A stretch of DNA of 64,000 nucleotides, taken from contig NZ_CP071090.1 in the NCBI RefSeq assembly GCF_017301735.1, positions 11,081,001-11,145,000 of the forward strand. Direction: 5' to 3'. This document shows, one piece after another, positions 17,116 through 25,414 of the stretch. Every line of letters starts with the position of its first letter. The first letter of the stretch is position 1. The translations under genes were made by a program, and so were the position numbers. The stretch comes from Pyxidicoccus parkwaysis (GTDB lineage Bacteria > Myxococcota > Myxococcia > Myxococcales > Myxococcaceae). Below the pieces are notes generated by a model. That model was not told the origin of the DNA. It was given only the letters and a program-made list of their open reading frames with translations, and did not search any database.

Positions 17116-17527
17116 GAGGTCGGGCGGAGCCCGTTTGCCAGACATGAAAGGGAATGAGTGGACGCCTGCCGGTCCATCCGCACGCACCTCCGAGTGATAC
17201 CGGTGCGGGAGGGCACCGGCCGCTTCGGTTGAGCCCGGCGCGGCGGCTCCCGAGGGAGTGTGCCGCGCGCTTCTTCACCGAACGGGGGTCCGCCGCCCTG
17301 CGAGGAACCCGCTACTGCCTCCCACTGGGGCATGATGCCCAGCCCATGAGGACCCCGCACGGTCAGGGAGAGTAGGGGCCTGTCATGTCTGACGTTAGAG
17401 AGGGGCTTTCCCCTGTGCAAGTGCATTCAAGGGCAGGGTTTGATGCCTGTCGAAGTACTCCTGCCCGCAGCCTGTGGGGGCCTCCAATGGCCAGATGGGT
17501 GTGCATGCCCGAAAGCGCCGCGCTCTT

Positions 17528-17546
17528 GCGGACCTGAATCGTCCGC
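17528..17546 (-). terminator. Hairpin just after the YbaK-like gene
   Basis: GCGGAC and GTCCGC form a perfect 6-bp stem with a 7-base loop, extended by partly paired CTTGC/GCAAG flanks. It lies about 15 bases beyond the stop of the leftward YbaK-like gene. There is no U-tract. Confidence 0.4.
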
Positions 17547-17560
17547 CGATGCAAGCGGCG

Positions 17561-18067
17561 CTACGCGTGCATTTCCACCGGCGCGTAGGTCAGCTCTCCC
17601 GGACGCTCGCTGGCGATGGGTCCGAGCAGCGGCTCCTCCAACAGGAGGAAGTCCTCGAAGCGCAGCTCGATGGCCTCCGTGTGCGAGCCCGCTCGGAACC
17701 ACAGGCGCTCCGCGTGGCGCAGGTGCGTGTCCACCACCACGGGCAGGCCGTAGAGCTGGCCGAACGGCGGCTCGGCGCCCGCCTCGCAGCCGGGGAAGAG
17801 GTCGATGAACTCGGACTCGTCCGCCAGGCGGAGCCTCCGCACGCCGAGCATCTCCGAGACGCGGCCCAGGTCCACGGTGTCCGGCGCGCTCACCACGCAC
17901 AGCCACAGCCGGTCCGCCGCGTGCACGATGACCGTCTTCGCCACCTGGAAGCCCGTGACATGCAGCGACGCCGCGAGCGCCTGCGCGCTGATGGCACGCA
18001 GGTGCGGTCTTCGCTCGAAGGGAACGTGGTAGCGCTGGAGATACTCGATGATGGAGCCTGGAATCAT
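17561..18067 (-). CDS. YbaK/ProX-type aminoacyl-tRNA deacylase-like protein
   Basis: A 168-residue protein. The start at 18067 has GAGGAGG ideally placed; the upstream extension is rejected. It shows the YbaK core: HVPFERRPHLRAISAQALAASLHVTGFQVAKTVIVHAADRLWLCVVSAPDTVDL with the conserved Lys of AKTVIV, followed by the GxxPPFGQLYGLPVVVD loop near residue 105. Family members hydrolyse mischarged Cys- or Ala-tRNAs in trans, protecting translation. The exact aminoacyl specificity is not inferable. A small coiled protein gene lies 19 bases upstream and may be co-transcribed. Confidence 0.88.
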   Translation of the reverse strand: MIPGSIIEYLQRYHVPFERRPHLRAISAQALAASLHVTGFQVAKTVIVHAADRLWLCVVSAPDTVDLGRVSEMLGVRRLRLADESEFIDLFPGCEAGAEPPFGQLYGLPVVVDTHLRHAERLWFRAGSHTEAIELRFEDFLLLEEPLLGPIASERPGELTYAPVEMHA

Positions 18068-18086
18068 GCGAGCCTCCTCGCTGGAC

Positions 18087-18284
18087 TCAGGCGTAGACCT
18101 GGGTTCCCTCGAGCGACATCTCCAGACGCCGGGTGAGCTGTTCCATCCGGTCGTACCGCTCGCGAAGCATGTCGCGGTACGCGCGCTGGTCGGCATGGGC
18201 AATCTCGTCGAGGAGCACGCGCAGCGCCGAGTCCAGCGCCTGCTTCAATTCGCGCGCTTCCACCGCGGACAGTTCCAACAGCAT
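18087..18284 (-). CDS. Small coiled-coil protein, 65 residues
   Basis: The start at 18284 follows AGGAGGTG at ideal spacing, better than the upstream in-frame ATG. The protein (MLLELSAVEARELKQALDSAL...) is nearly all helix, with regularly spaced Leu and alternating Glu/Arg, ending RRLEMSLEGTQVYA. It has no signal peptide. I recognise no family. It sits 19 bases upstream of the YbaK-like gene in the same direction, so they probably share a transcript. Confidence 0.7.
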   Translation of the reverse strand: MLLELSAVEARELKQALDSALRVLLDEIAHADQRAYRDMLRERYDRMEQLTRRLEMSLEGTQVYA

Positions 18285-18783
18285 GAAGCACCTCCTGCGG
18301 CGAACGTTAGGCACCGACTCTCGTGCCGGCTCCGCCCGCCCGCCCGGGGCCCGCGCTGCCCGTCAGCTCGCCGCCGCGTGCCTCTCCTCCTCCACGTCAC
18401 GGCGGCGTGGGGCTCGTCCTCCTGCTCCAGCGCGCGGACGGCGGAGGCCCGAGCGAAGCCGTGCGTGACACAGCGGAAGAGGGCACGTCGGGTCGCACGT
18501 GCGCGCCGCGGGCCATGAGGTCGAACACTGCACCAGGGTAGGCCGCGCGGGCACGCACTGCACGACGGGCCGCGAGGACGAGCATTGAGGACGCGCATCG
18601 CACGGCGGGGCATGAGGCCGAGTACTTCGCAGCAAGCCACGAGGACACGCACGGCGAGGCGGGCACGAGGACGAGCGCTCCTCCGACCGTCACCTCTCTC
18701 GGTGCCGTGCGCCGTGCGAGCCCGCACTGTTCTTCTCATGCGGGCCCGGATGGTCCGGGCGCCACGAGCACGAGGAGGCCCAG
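18285..18783. other. 499-bp GC-rich gap with degenerate short repeats
   Basis: No supported gene. Overlapping frames in both strands are Arg/Ala-rich and low-complexity, without ribosome sites. From about 18560 to 18770 the motif GAGGAC(G/A)(A/C)GC and GGCACG-type words recur irregularly. The region must contain promoters for both flanking genes (leftward small coiled protein, rightward DUF2171-like protein). Confidence 0.5.
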
Positions 18784-19110
18784 ATGGTTCAGGCGGGGGA
18801 GGTGCGCGAGGGGATGACGGTGCGGACCGCGGACGGGCGCGTGTTGGGACGCGTGACGGGAGTCGGCGACGTCCACTTCGAGTTGGAGCCGGGGCTCGTG
18901 CCCATTCCGCGACGCGACTACCTGGTGGAGTACGGCGACGTGGACTTCGTCCGCGACGGGGACGTGTACCTCGCCAACGCGGACCATCCATTGCTCACGC
19001 TGGAGGAGGACGATGACGGCAGCGCCCTTCCGCCGCGCAGCAGCCGGGGCATGGATGCCGAGCCCGTGAATGCCATGGCCGACGCGGACGAGGCACCTGT
19101 CCGCCACTGA
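18784..19110 (+). CDS. PRC-barrel-like / DUF2171 small protein
   Basis: A 108-residue cytoplasmic protein with a good GAGGAGG ribosome site. The first 75 residues (VREGMTVRTADGRVLGRVTGVGDVHFELEPGLVPIPRRDYLVEYGDVDFV) are a run of short beta strands of the PRC-barrel/DUF2171 kind, where GMTVRTADGRxLGRV is the family opening. The tail is acidic and disordered (LLTLEEDDDGSALPP). PRC-barrel proteins are small adaptors found in RNA metabolism and in bacterial stress proteins; a precise function cannot be given. Monocistronic, with a hairpin right after the stop. Confidence 0.75.
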   Translation: MVQAGEVREGMTVRTADGRVLGRVTGVGDVHFELEPGLVPIPRRDYLVEYGDVDFVRDGDVYLANADHPLLTLEEDDDGSALPPRSSRGMDAEPVNAMADADEAPVRH

Positions 19111-19119
19111 CTGATGCAC

Positions 19120-19140
19120 TGCGCCAGCGGCCCTGGCGCA
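19120..19140 (+). terminator. Hairpin after the DUF2171-like gene
   Basis: TGCGCCAG and CTGGCGCA form a perfect 8-bp stem with a 5-base loop, starting ten bases after the stop. No T-run follows. A longer imperfect dyad (CCTGAATTCCGAC at 19154-19166 against 19185-19201) lies further on, before the Kelch gene. Confidence 0.5.
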
Positions 19141-19271
19141 GGCTCCCGCTTTGCCTGAATTCCGACCCGCAGGGCGGTGTAAGCGTCGGGAATCATTCAG
19201 GTGGGATAGCCCGGAAATGTCAGACCGTCAGGCTACACGAGCCCTTCTCGACCAGCCATCCAGGTGGGCTC

Positions 19272-20522
19272 ATGCGACGGTTTTCGACATCCTGCATCAG
19301 CGCGGCGCTGTTCGCGTTGGTGTTCTCGTGCAGCTCCGGTCCGCGCGCGGAAGAGGGGCACACGGACGCGTACGCGCAGCCGCTGACGTTGGCCACGCCG
19401 CGCAAGCTGCTGCCCTTCGTCTCGCTGGCGGACGGGCGCGTGCTGGCCGTGGGAGGCCATGACGGCAATCGCACGCTCGCGAGCTGCGAGGTCTTCGAGC
19501 CGGCGACGGGGACGTGGCACCTGACGGGTTCCATGCGCGTGGCGCGGCGGAACCATGCGGCGGTGCGGCTCGCGGATGGGCGCGTGCTGGTGGCGGGCGG
19601 CACGCACGGTCAGGCGATGGGCGCGCTTGCGAGCGCCGAAATCTATGACCCGGCCACGGGCGTGTGGACGGAGACGGCAACCATGGCCGAGGCGCGCAAT
19701 GACCCGGCGATGGTGCTGCTGCCGGACGGGCGCGTGCTGGTGGCGGGGGGCACGGACGTGGACCGCCGGCCGCTGCGCTCGGCGGAGCTGTACGACGCGG
19801 CGACGGGCACGTGGAGCGCGGCGGAGCCGTCCGGCTTCGCGCGCGGTGGAGCGCGCACGGCGGTGGTGCTGGGCAACGGCAAGGTGCTCTTCGCGAGCGG
19901 CCTGCAGGCGGAGCTGTACGACGTGGCGACGGGACACTGGGAGAAGGCGGGGCTGGCGGGAGGCGCGGCGGGGACGCACCGGCTGGCGCACTCGGTGACG
20001 CTGCTGCCGGACGGGCGCGTGCTGGTGGTGGGCGGCACGACGGCGCGCGCGGCGGGCACGGCGGAGGTGTACGCGCCGGACACGGGCGAGTGGACGCTGG
20101 TGGCGTCGCCGGCGGTGCCTCGCGAGCACCACGCGGCGGTGGTGATGCCGGACGGCACGGTGTGGGTGATGGGCGGCGAGCACTCCACGACGGGAGCGCT
20201 CGCCTCGGTGGAGCGCTTCGAGCCCGCGACGGGGACGTGGTCGTCGGCGCCGGCACTGGCGGAGCCGCGCGGGAAGCTGGCCGCGGTGGTGATGCCGGAC
20301 GGCACGGTGCTGGTGATGGGGGGAGGGAACGAAGTGGAGGGGATGCTGTCCGTGGGTGAGCGCTACGTGCCGGGTGGATGCGTGCCGACGGTGTGCTCGG
20401 CGCGCGAGGGCATGTGCGGGCCGGTGGCGGATGGGTGTGGTGGGACGCTCGACTGCGGGCCGTGCGGCGCGGAGGTGTGTGGCGCGGGCGAGTGTCGGGC
20501 CGAGGGGGCGAGCGGTCCGTGA
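19272..20522 (+). CDS. Kelch-repeat lipoprotein
   Basis: A 416-residue protein. The signal peptide ends LVFSCSSG, a lipobox. Residues about 35-370 hold six to seven Kelch blades with the pattern LPDGRVLVxGGxxxxxxLxSxExYDPATGxWxxxxxMxxAR, predicting a beta-propeller anchored at a membrane. The end is Cys-rich (CVPTVCSAREGMCGPVADGCGGTLDCGPCG), a short disulfide-rich knob frequent in myxobacterial lipoproteins. The partner is unknown. The next lipoprotein gene starts 39 bases after its stop. Confidence 0.88.
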   Translation: MRRFSTSCISAALFALVFSCSSGPRAEEGHTDAYAQPLTLATPRKLLPFVSLADGRVLAVGGHDGNRTLASCEVFEPATGTWHLTGSMRVARRNHAAVRLADGRVLVAGGTHGQAMGALASAEIYDPATGVWTETATMAEARNDPAMVLLPDGRVLVAGGTDVDRRPLRSAELYDAATGTWSAAEPSGFARGGARTAVVLGNGKVLFASGLQAELYDVATGHWEKAGLAGGAAGTHRLAHSVTLLPDGRVLVVGGTTARAAGTAEVYAPDTGEWTLVASPAVPREHHAAVVMPDGTVWVMGGEHSTTGALASVERFEPATGTWSSAPALAEPRGKLAAVVMPDGTVLVMGGGNEVEGMLSVGERYVPGGCVPTVCSAREGMCGPVADGCGGTLDCGPCGAEVCGAGECRAEGASGP

Positions 20523-20561
20523 GCAGGTGACGGCGCCGCCCCACCCGGGTGAGATGCGGGA

Positions 20562-20927
20562 ATGAAGGGACTCTGGGTGGTGGGCACGCTGCTCGTGGGC
20601 TGTGGCGGTTCGGATGAACCGCAACTCAGTTACACCGAATGGGCGGAACGCACGGCTTCGGCGATGTGCTCGTACGCGGAGCGTTGTGAGGGGAGCACGG
20701 CACCGCATGCGCAATGCGTGGAGGAAATCCGTGCGGCGTATGCGGGGGTGGAGCTGGAGCTGAACGGCGGCGTCGCGGGTGCGAAGATGGGCTGCGTGCA
20801 GTGCATGCGCATCCGCACCGAGGAGCTGGAAGCGGCGCTGGCGAGCGACTGCCAGCAGGCGCCCGACGAAGCCCGGGTGAGCGCGGTGTGCGGCGTGGAT
20901 GACGCCGCGTGCGCGGGCGCGCCCTGA
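20562..20927 (+). CDS. Small Cys-rich lipoprotein, family unknown
   Basis: A 121-residue protein with a very short signal peptide ending VVGTLLVGCGG (lipobox). The mature part has eight or so Cys residues, probably disulfide-bonded in the periplasm, and a helical body with WAERTASAMCSYAERC, a pattern common in uncharacterised Deltaproteobacterial lipoproteins. It follows the Kelch lipoprotein by 39 bases and may be co-expressed. Confidence 0.65.
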   Translation: MKGLWVVGTLLVGCGGSDEPQLSYTEWAERTASAMCSYAERCEGSTAPHAQCVEEIRAAYAGVELELNGGVAGAKMGCVQCMRIRTEELEAALASDCQQAPDEARVSAVCGVDDAACAGAP

Positions 20928-21031
20928 GGTCCCTGTTCGCTTCCTGACGTGCGGAGGTCCGGCACGTTCCGGGCTGCTGCGGTGACGGCTCTATCGTAAT
21001 CGGGCAGTCGCGGTCCCTGTCCGGAGACACG

Positions 21032-21436
21032 ATGGTTACGCCAACTTGGCTTCATCGCGCGAGGCTGCTGGTCGGAGTGGGATGCGGGATGGTGCTTCTG
21101 CTCTCCTGTGGGGCGCAGCCAGCGAGCTCCCGCTCCGTGCTTCGGGCGGACTATCCCAGGGGGCCAGGAAGCTTCTGCGCGCTGAATCCAGAAGGATGTC
21201 CGCCGCCCACCGCTGCCTCCGCGGAGGCTGAGGCCTTCAACCTGGATGACTGTCTCAAGGCTTGTGATGCTGGAGGAGCAACGCTTGAGAGCTTCTGCCG
21301 AGGGCTGGCGGAGGCCTGGCAGAAACGGCTCTGTTGGTCCGTTGTCCTTGGCACGAAGTCACTATGCAAGGGCATGTGCTATCGGGTTCAGAGCTGTGCG
21401 GACGCTCAGACCGAATGTCCCGAACGTGACGAGTGA
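21032..21436 (+). CDS. Cys-rich lipoprotein, family unknown
   Basis: A 134-residue protein with a signal peptide ending GMVLLLSCGAQ (lipobox). The mature protein has Cys pairs in FCALNPEGC, DCLKACDAG, FCRG, LCWSV, LCKGMC and SCADAQTEC, predicting a disulfide-rich small domain. The ribosome site is GGAG. It lies seven bases before the next small gene in the same direction, so the pair is probably one transcriptional unit. No named family is recognised. Confidence 0.65.
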   Translation: MVTPTWLHRARLLVGVGCGMVLLLSCGAQPASSRSVLRADYPRGPGSFCALNPEGCPPPTAASAEAEAFNLDDCLKACDAGGATLESFCRGLAEAWQKRLCWSVVLGTKSLCKGMCYRVQSCADAQTECPERDE

Positions 21437-21443
21437 GAAACCC

Positions 21444-21755
21444 ATGTCCTCCTGGCTTCCCCAGCTCACCTCCATTGATGACCCGATTGCCGATGACTAC
21501 TGGTCTTATGAGACGGACGAGGGCGTGAAGCGCGTTGCTCACATCACTGTCGGGCGGCCCGTGCCCATTCCCAATGACCCGGGTGGGGATTGGTACTGTC
21601 CACTGCGCATCGAGCATCCGCAGAATCTTGAGTTTCTGCCCGTGGTCGGTGTGGGGCCCGTCGATGCACTGAGGAACGCAATGCAATACGTGTGGGATGG
21701 ATTCCATGTATTGCGCAAGGTCAGCCCGCGCGCGAAACCTCCTGCCGTTCCCTGA
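21444..21755 (+). CDS. Small cytoplasmic protein of 103 residues, function unknown
   Basis: It begins MSSWLPQLTSIDDPIADDYW at 21444, seven bases after the preceding lipoprotein stop, with an upstream GAGTGAGAAA as a weak ribosome site. A short globular protein containing HITVGRPVPIPNDPGGDWYCP and DALRNAMQYVWDGFHVLRK. It resembles small DUF families with a GRPxPxPxxDWxCPxxI core that I cannot name with certainty. No signal peptide. The 3' end lies 59 bases before the M24 peptidase start. Confidence 0.6.
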   Translation: MSSWLPQLTSIDDPIADDYWSYETDEGVKRVAHITVGRPVPIPNDPGGDWYCPLRIEHPQNLEFLPVVGVGPVDALRNAMQYVWDGFHVLRKVSPRAKPPAVP

Positions 21756-21814
21756 AATCCGCGTCCACGCGTCACGGCGGCACACCGCGCCCGCACGTGA
21801 CAGACTGCGCGCCC

Positions 21815-23221
21815 ATGCGCCTCCGGACCCTGCTCGTCGCACCGCTGCTCGTCTCTTCCGCCTGTGCCACCTCGCCCGCCGCCGCTCCGGGTGAGCCCCT
21901 GGCTGTCACCGCCACCCGCGCGCCTGCTCCCGAGCGCCCCTTCGGCACCCTGCGCGACCAGGCCCAGCGCCAGCAGGCCTGGCTCAACGAGCGCATGGAG
22001 AAGGCCCTCCCACAGCTCATGCGCCAGTACGGCATCGACCTGTGGGTCGTCCCCATGCGCGAGTACAACGAGGACCCCGTCTTCACCGCGCTGTCCGCCC
22101 CCACCACCTTCGCCGCACGCCGCCGCACCATCTTCGTCTTCCATGACCTCGGCCCCGAGAAGGGCGTGGAGCGGCTCGCCCTCGGCGGCGGCTCGCAGGG
22201 CGGCGTCTTCACCCCGCGCCGCGCGCAGCGCCAGGTGGACGGCGGCGGCGTCAGCCGTCAGGCCGAGCTCTGGGGCCCCGAGCAGTGGCAGGTCCTCAAG
22301 CAAGTGCTTCAGGAGCGCAACCCCAAGGTCATCGGCATCAACGTGTCCCGCACCTTCGCCTTCGCCGACGGCCTCACCCACGGCGAATACGAGGGCATGG
22401 CCGAGGCCCTCGGCCCCGACTGGGTGAAGCGCTTCAAGCCCGCCGAAGGCCTCGCCGTGGACCTCATCGCCTGGCGCTCGCCCGACGAGGTCCGCTTCTT
22501 CGAGGACCAGACGAAGCTCGCCTGGAACATCATCGAGCGCGCCTTCTCCAACGACGTCATCACCCCCGGCGTCACCCACACGCGCGACGTGGAGTGGTGG
22601 ATGCGCCAGCGGCTCGCGGACCTCGGCCTCGACACCTGGTTCCACCCCTCCGTGGACGTGCAGCGCCAGGGCGTCACCGAGGAGCAGCTCGGCGAGGACC
22701 CCGTCATCCAGCGCGGCGACGTGCTCCACTGCGACTTCGGCGTCACCGCGCTCCGGCTGAACACGGACACGCAGCACATGGGCTATGTGCTGCGCGAGGG
22801 AGAGAAGGACGTCCCCGAAGGCCTCAAGGCCGCGCTCAAGGCGTCCAACCGCCTCCAGGACATCGTCTTCGACGAGCTGCGCCCCGGCCGCACGGGCAAC
22901 GAAGTCCTCCGCGCCTCACGTGAGCGCATGAAGACCGAGGGCATCGACGGCACCGTCTACTCGCACCCCATCGGCCTGCACGGCCACGGCGCGGGGCCCT
23001 TCGTCGGCCTCTGGGACCGGCAGGAGGGCGTGCCCGGTAACGGCGACCACAAGGTCATCGCCAACCAGTGGTTCTCCATCGAGCTCCAGGCCACCAGCCC
23101 CGTGCCCGAGTGGAACGGCCAGCGCGTCCGCTCCGCGCAGGAGGAGGACATCACCATCGACGCCGAGGGGAAGGTGCACTGGGGCTGGCAGCGCCAGACG
23201 GCCTTCCACCTCGTGCGCTAG
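21815..23221 (+). CDS. M24-family (Xaa-Pro aminopeptidase-like) metallopeptidase, lipoprotein
   Basis: A 468-residue protein. The signal peptide ends LLVSSACATSP (lipobox). After a long N-terminal creatinase-like half (about 50-230), the pita-bread catalytic domain holds the metal ligands of M24: Asp in VLHCDFG, Asp in NTDTQH, His in GLHGHGAGP, Glu in FSIELQA and Glu in EEDITI. All five are present, so an active di-metal enzyme is expected. Lipid anchoring suggests degradation of peptides at the envelope, consistent with a predatory or scavenging lifestyle. A strong hairpin follows the stop. Confidence 0.92.
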   Translation: MRLRTLLVAPLLVSSACATSPAAAPGEPLAVTATRAPAPERPFGTLRDQAQRQQAWLNERMEKALPQLMRQYGIDLWVVPMREYNEDPVFTALSAPTTFAARRRTIFVFHDLGPEKGVERLALGGGSQGGVFTPRRAQRQVDGGGVSRQAELWGPEQWQVLKQVLQERNPKVIGINVSRTFAFADGLTHGEYEGMAEALGPDWVKRFKPAEGLAVDLIAWRSPDEVRFFEDQTKLAWNIIERAFSNDVITPGVTHTRDVEWWMRQRLADLGLDTWFHPSVDVQRQGVTEEQLGEDPVIQRGDVLHCDFGVTALRLNTDTQHMGYVLREGEKDVPEGLKAALKASNRLQDIVFDELRPGRTGNEVLRASRERMKTEGIDGTVYSHPIGLHGHGAGPFVGLWDRQEGVPGNGDHKVIANQWFSIELQATSPVPEWNGQRVRSAQEEDITIDAEGKVHWGWQRQTAFHLVR

Positions 23222-23236
23222 CAGCGCGCGGCACCG

Positions 23237-23269
23237 CGGGGCTCCCTCTACGAAGAGAGGGAAGCCCCG
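23237..23269. terminator. Strong bidirectional hairpin between convergent genes
   Basis: CGGGGCT-CCCTCT pairs with AGAGGG-AAGCCCCG (13 bp with one bulged base, 6-base loop). It is centred in the 57-bp gap between the M24 peptidase and the leftward di-haem peroxidase gene, so it can serve both. Confidence 0.7.
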
Positions 23270-23278
23270 ACGCCTGTG

Positions 23279-24436
23279 TCAGCGCACCACGCCCGTCATG
23301 GACTTCAGCAGCGCCACCAGCGCCTGCTTCTCCTCGTCCGACAGGTCCAACTTCACGATGGTGTCCGTCCTGCGGCCCGTGAAGGAGCCGGCCGGGTCGC
23401 CGCCCTTGTTGTAGAAGTCGACGACGTCCTCCAGGGTGGCCTGCTCGCCGTTGTGCATGTACGGCGCCGTCAGCGCCACGTTGCGCAGCGACGGCGTGCG
23501 GAACGCGCCCTCCATCTCCTCCTGCTTCGCCTGCGTCCGCAGCGTCTTCAGCCGCCCGGCGTCCGTGCCCGAGGGCGCGTCGCTGTAGGGGCTCGCCGCG
23601 TTGAACTCCCAGTCCAGCAGCGACTCCAGCGCCGCCCACTGTCCGCCCGCGCCCGCGCTCGAGTCCTTCACGCCGATGTTGTGGAACAGGTCATCCGACA
23701 GCGCCGGGCCCTTGTGGCACACCACGCACTGGCCCTTGCGCACGAAGGTCTTCAGCCCGAGGTACGCCGGGTCGTCCTCCGCCTTCCCGGCCTCCGCCGC
23801 CGCGATGAAGCGCTTCACGTCCTCGTCGAAGGGCGCGTCGATGCGCACCAGCGTCCGCTCGTACGCCGCCAGCACCTTGCCCACGTTGGTCAGCAGCGTG
23901 GGGCCCGCTTCCTCTTCCGGGAACTTCCCGAAGAGGGCCTGGTACTCGGTCCGGTACTCCGGCGCGCCCAGCCGCGCGGCCACCACCGTCGCGTCCGAGT
24001 TCATCTCCACCGGGTTCGTCAGCGGCAGCACGGCCTGGTTCCACAGCCGGTCCGCGCGCCCGTCCCACATGAACCAGCGGTTGTAGGCCACGTTCAGCAC
24101 CGTGGGCGGGTTGCGCACCGTGCGCTGGCCGCCGCAGCCCTCGGCCGTGGGCGTGTCCACCGTGCGGCCCTCGCCGCCGTGACAGCTCTGGCACGACACC
24201 GTCCCGCAGCGCGACAGCTTCTCGTCGTGGAAGAGCAAATCCCCCAGCTTCGCCGCGCGCTCCACGCCGTCCACGCGGTTGGTGCCGTCCTTGGGAGGCG
24301 TGCGCGTCTGCGTGTGCAGGCTGCGGAGCTGGTCCAGCTCGTCGATGTTGGGGAACGCCTCCTCGGAGTCACAAGCCAGCCCCAGCCCGCCCAGGGCCAG
24401 GGCGAGCGCGGCGGCGCGCAAGCGGTACGGGGTCAT
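23279..24436 (-). CDS. Di-haem cytochrome c peroxidase family lipoprotein
   Basis: A 385-residue protein. The signal peptide ends LGGLGLACDSE (lipobox), so it is anchored in the periplasm. Two haem c sites, CQSCH (about residue 85) and CVVCH (about 240), sit in the two cytochrome-like halves of the CcpA/MauG family, with NPPTVLNVAYNRWFMWDGR and FRTPSLRNVALTAPYMHNG as the usual conserved loops. Family enzymes reduce hydrogen peroxide or oxidise protein side chains; which applies here is open. The start codon is the ATG right after an in-frame GTG. Confidence 0.92.
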   Translation of the reverse strand: MTPYRLRAAALALALGGLGLACDSEEAFPNIDELDQLRSLHTQTRTPPKDGTNRVDGVERAAKLGDLLFHDEKLSRCGTVSCQSCHGGEGRTVDTPTAEGCGGQRTVRNPPTVLNVAYNRWFMWDGRADRLWNQAVLPLTNPVEMNSDATVVAARLGAPEYRTEYQALFGKFPEEEAGPTLLTNVGKVLAAYERTLVRIDAPFDEDVKRFIAAAEAGKAEDDPAYLGLKTFVRKGQCVVCHKGPALSDDLFHNIGVKDSSAGAGGQWAALESLLDWEFNAASPYSDAPSGTDAGRLKTLRTQAKQEEMEGAFRTPSLRNVALTAPYMHNGEQATLEDVVDFYNKGGDPAGSFTGRRTDTIVKLDLSDEEKQALVALLKSMTGVVR

Positions 24437-24541
24437 CACCGGGTGTCCTTCTTCTCGTCCAGGGCGGCCCGGTACCTCCCGCCACCGCTGGACTCACGAG
24501 CCCGGCAGCTTCGCGTCCCCTCCCTCGCGAATCAATCCCCA

Positions 24542-24569
24542 CGTCCCCTCCCCGAGGGAGGAGGGGACG
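24542..24569 (-). terminator. Hairpin after the small Gly-rich lipoprotein gene
   Basis: CGTCCCCTCC and GGAGGGGACG form a perfect 10-bp stem with an 8-base loop, 11 bases beyond the leftward stop. No U-tract. Confidence 0.6.
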
Positions 24570-24579
24570 CGGGCAGTCA

Positions 24580-24990
24580 TCAGGCGCCGCAGCTCAGCGT
24601 GAAGTCGCGGTTGGCGGTGCCGTAGTTCGGCAGCTTCACCGCGGCCGGAGCCGGCGAAATCGTCGGCGCGGCACCGTTCTCGCACTTCAGGCCCGCGTCG
24701 GCGTTCAGGCCCACCTGCAGGTCCGTGTCGCTCGGCACGCCCGACACCGTGAACGAGCAGCGGCCGCCGCGGCTGGCCTTCATCATGGCCCGGCCCACCG
24801 CCGCCGAGGGCGTGGCCGCCGACGACACCACCACCTGGAGCTGGTCGCAGGCGCCGTCCGTCTTCAGGCCGGTCTGCGGCAGGCGCACCACGCCCGCGAC
24901 GGTGGCGTTACCCGAGCTGCCGCCTCCGCCTCCCGTGGTGGCACAACCGGTGGCGGCAAGGACGAGGGCGGCAACGGCAATCCGATACAT
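24580..24990 (-). CDS. Small lipoprotein, function unknown
   Basis: A 136-residue protein. The signal peptide MYRIAVAALVLAATGC is a clear lipobox, followed by a Gly/Ser linker and a beta-rich body (TVAGVVRLPQTGLKTDGACDQLQVVV...CSFTVSGVPSDTDLQVGL) with four Cys. The fold resembles carboxypeptidase-regulatory-like or Ig-like sandwiches. No family can be named. The upstream region is unusually AT-rich. Confidence 0.65.
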   Translation of the reverse strand: MYRIAVAALVLAATGCATTGGGGGSSGNATVAGVVRLPQTGLKTDGACDQLQVVVSSAATPSAAVGRAMMKASRGGRCSFTVSGVPSDTDLQVGLNADAGLKCENGAAPTISPAPAAVKLPNYGTANRDFTLSCGA

Positions 24991-25414
24991 AAATCCTCAC
25001 TTCATGGGGGAACGAGATGGCGGCTCGGCCGCGGTTCAGGCGACCTACGGCGCGCGCCACATACAATTGCGTAGGGAATTCATTCCACTGATTTTGTGCC
25101 ACCCTTCTCGTGCTGGAATTGTGGAATTCTCCAGGAATTCCGACCGGTTCCGGACACTGTGTCCCCGAAACGAACACGCGCTGTATCGATGAATCAGTCG
25201 GTTTCATCGCTGCAATCAAAGACAGACATGACACGCCGCGAGGTGTCCCGGGAATGGACACGCGCGTCCCATTTCCGGAAGCGGTGCGCGTGGGTTGCAC
25301 GGATTGTGTGGGTTTGCCGGGGCGGAGCATGCGGTCGGGACGATGGCCCTCCGCCTGCTGCCAGCCGCTGGGAGCGCCCCCACGGTGAAGGCCAGGACCG
25401 AAGAGGAGACGCGC
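24991..25414. promoter_or_regulatory. Divergent intergenic region with GGAATT cluster
   Basis: A 424-bp gap between a leftward lipoprotein and a rightward DUF2267 gene, so it holds both promoters. Between 25075 and 25141 GGAATT occurs four times (25075, 25115, 25123, 25134) and GGAATT-CTCCAGG-AATTCC forms a dyad at 25123-25141. In a genome this GC-rich the cluster stands out and suggests an operator. The rest (25142-25414) shows no gene. Confidence 0.5.

Larger units (their letters stand above)
17023..17560. other. 538-bp region upstream of the CBASS-containing operon
   Basis: No convincing gene. It must hold the promoter of the leftward four-gene operon. Its right end, next to the YbaK-like gene, carries a hairpin. 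Nested palindromes lie 75-120 bases before the operon start (listed separately). A shorter GTCA-TGTC-TGAC dyad is at about 17383-17394. Short reading frames here have no ribosome site and no family resemblance. Confidence 0.6.

Noticed and set aside
20900..21260. Possible frameshifted single gene from the Cys-rich lipoproteins
   Set aside because: Each has its own signal peptide, ribosome site and stop, so they are separate genes.
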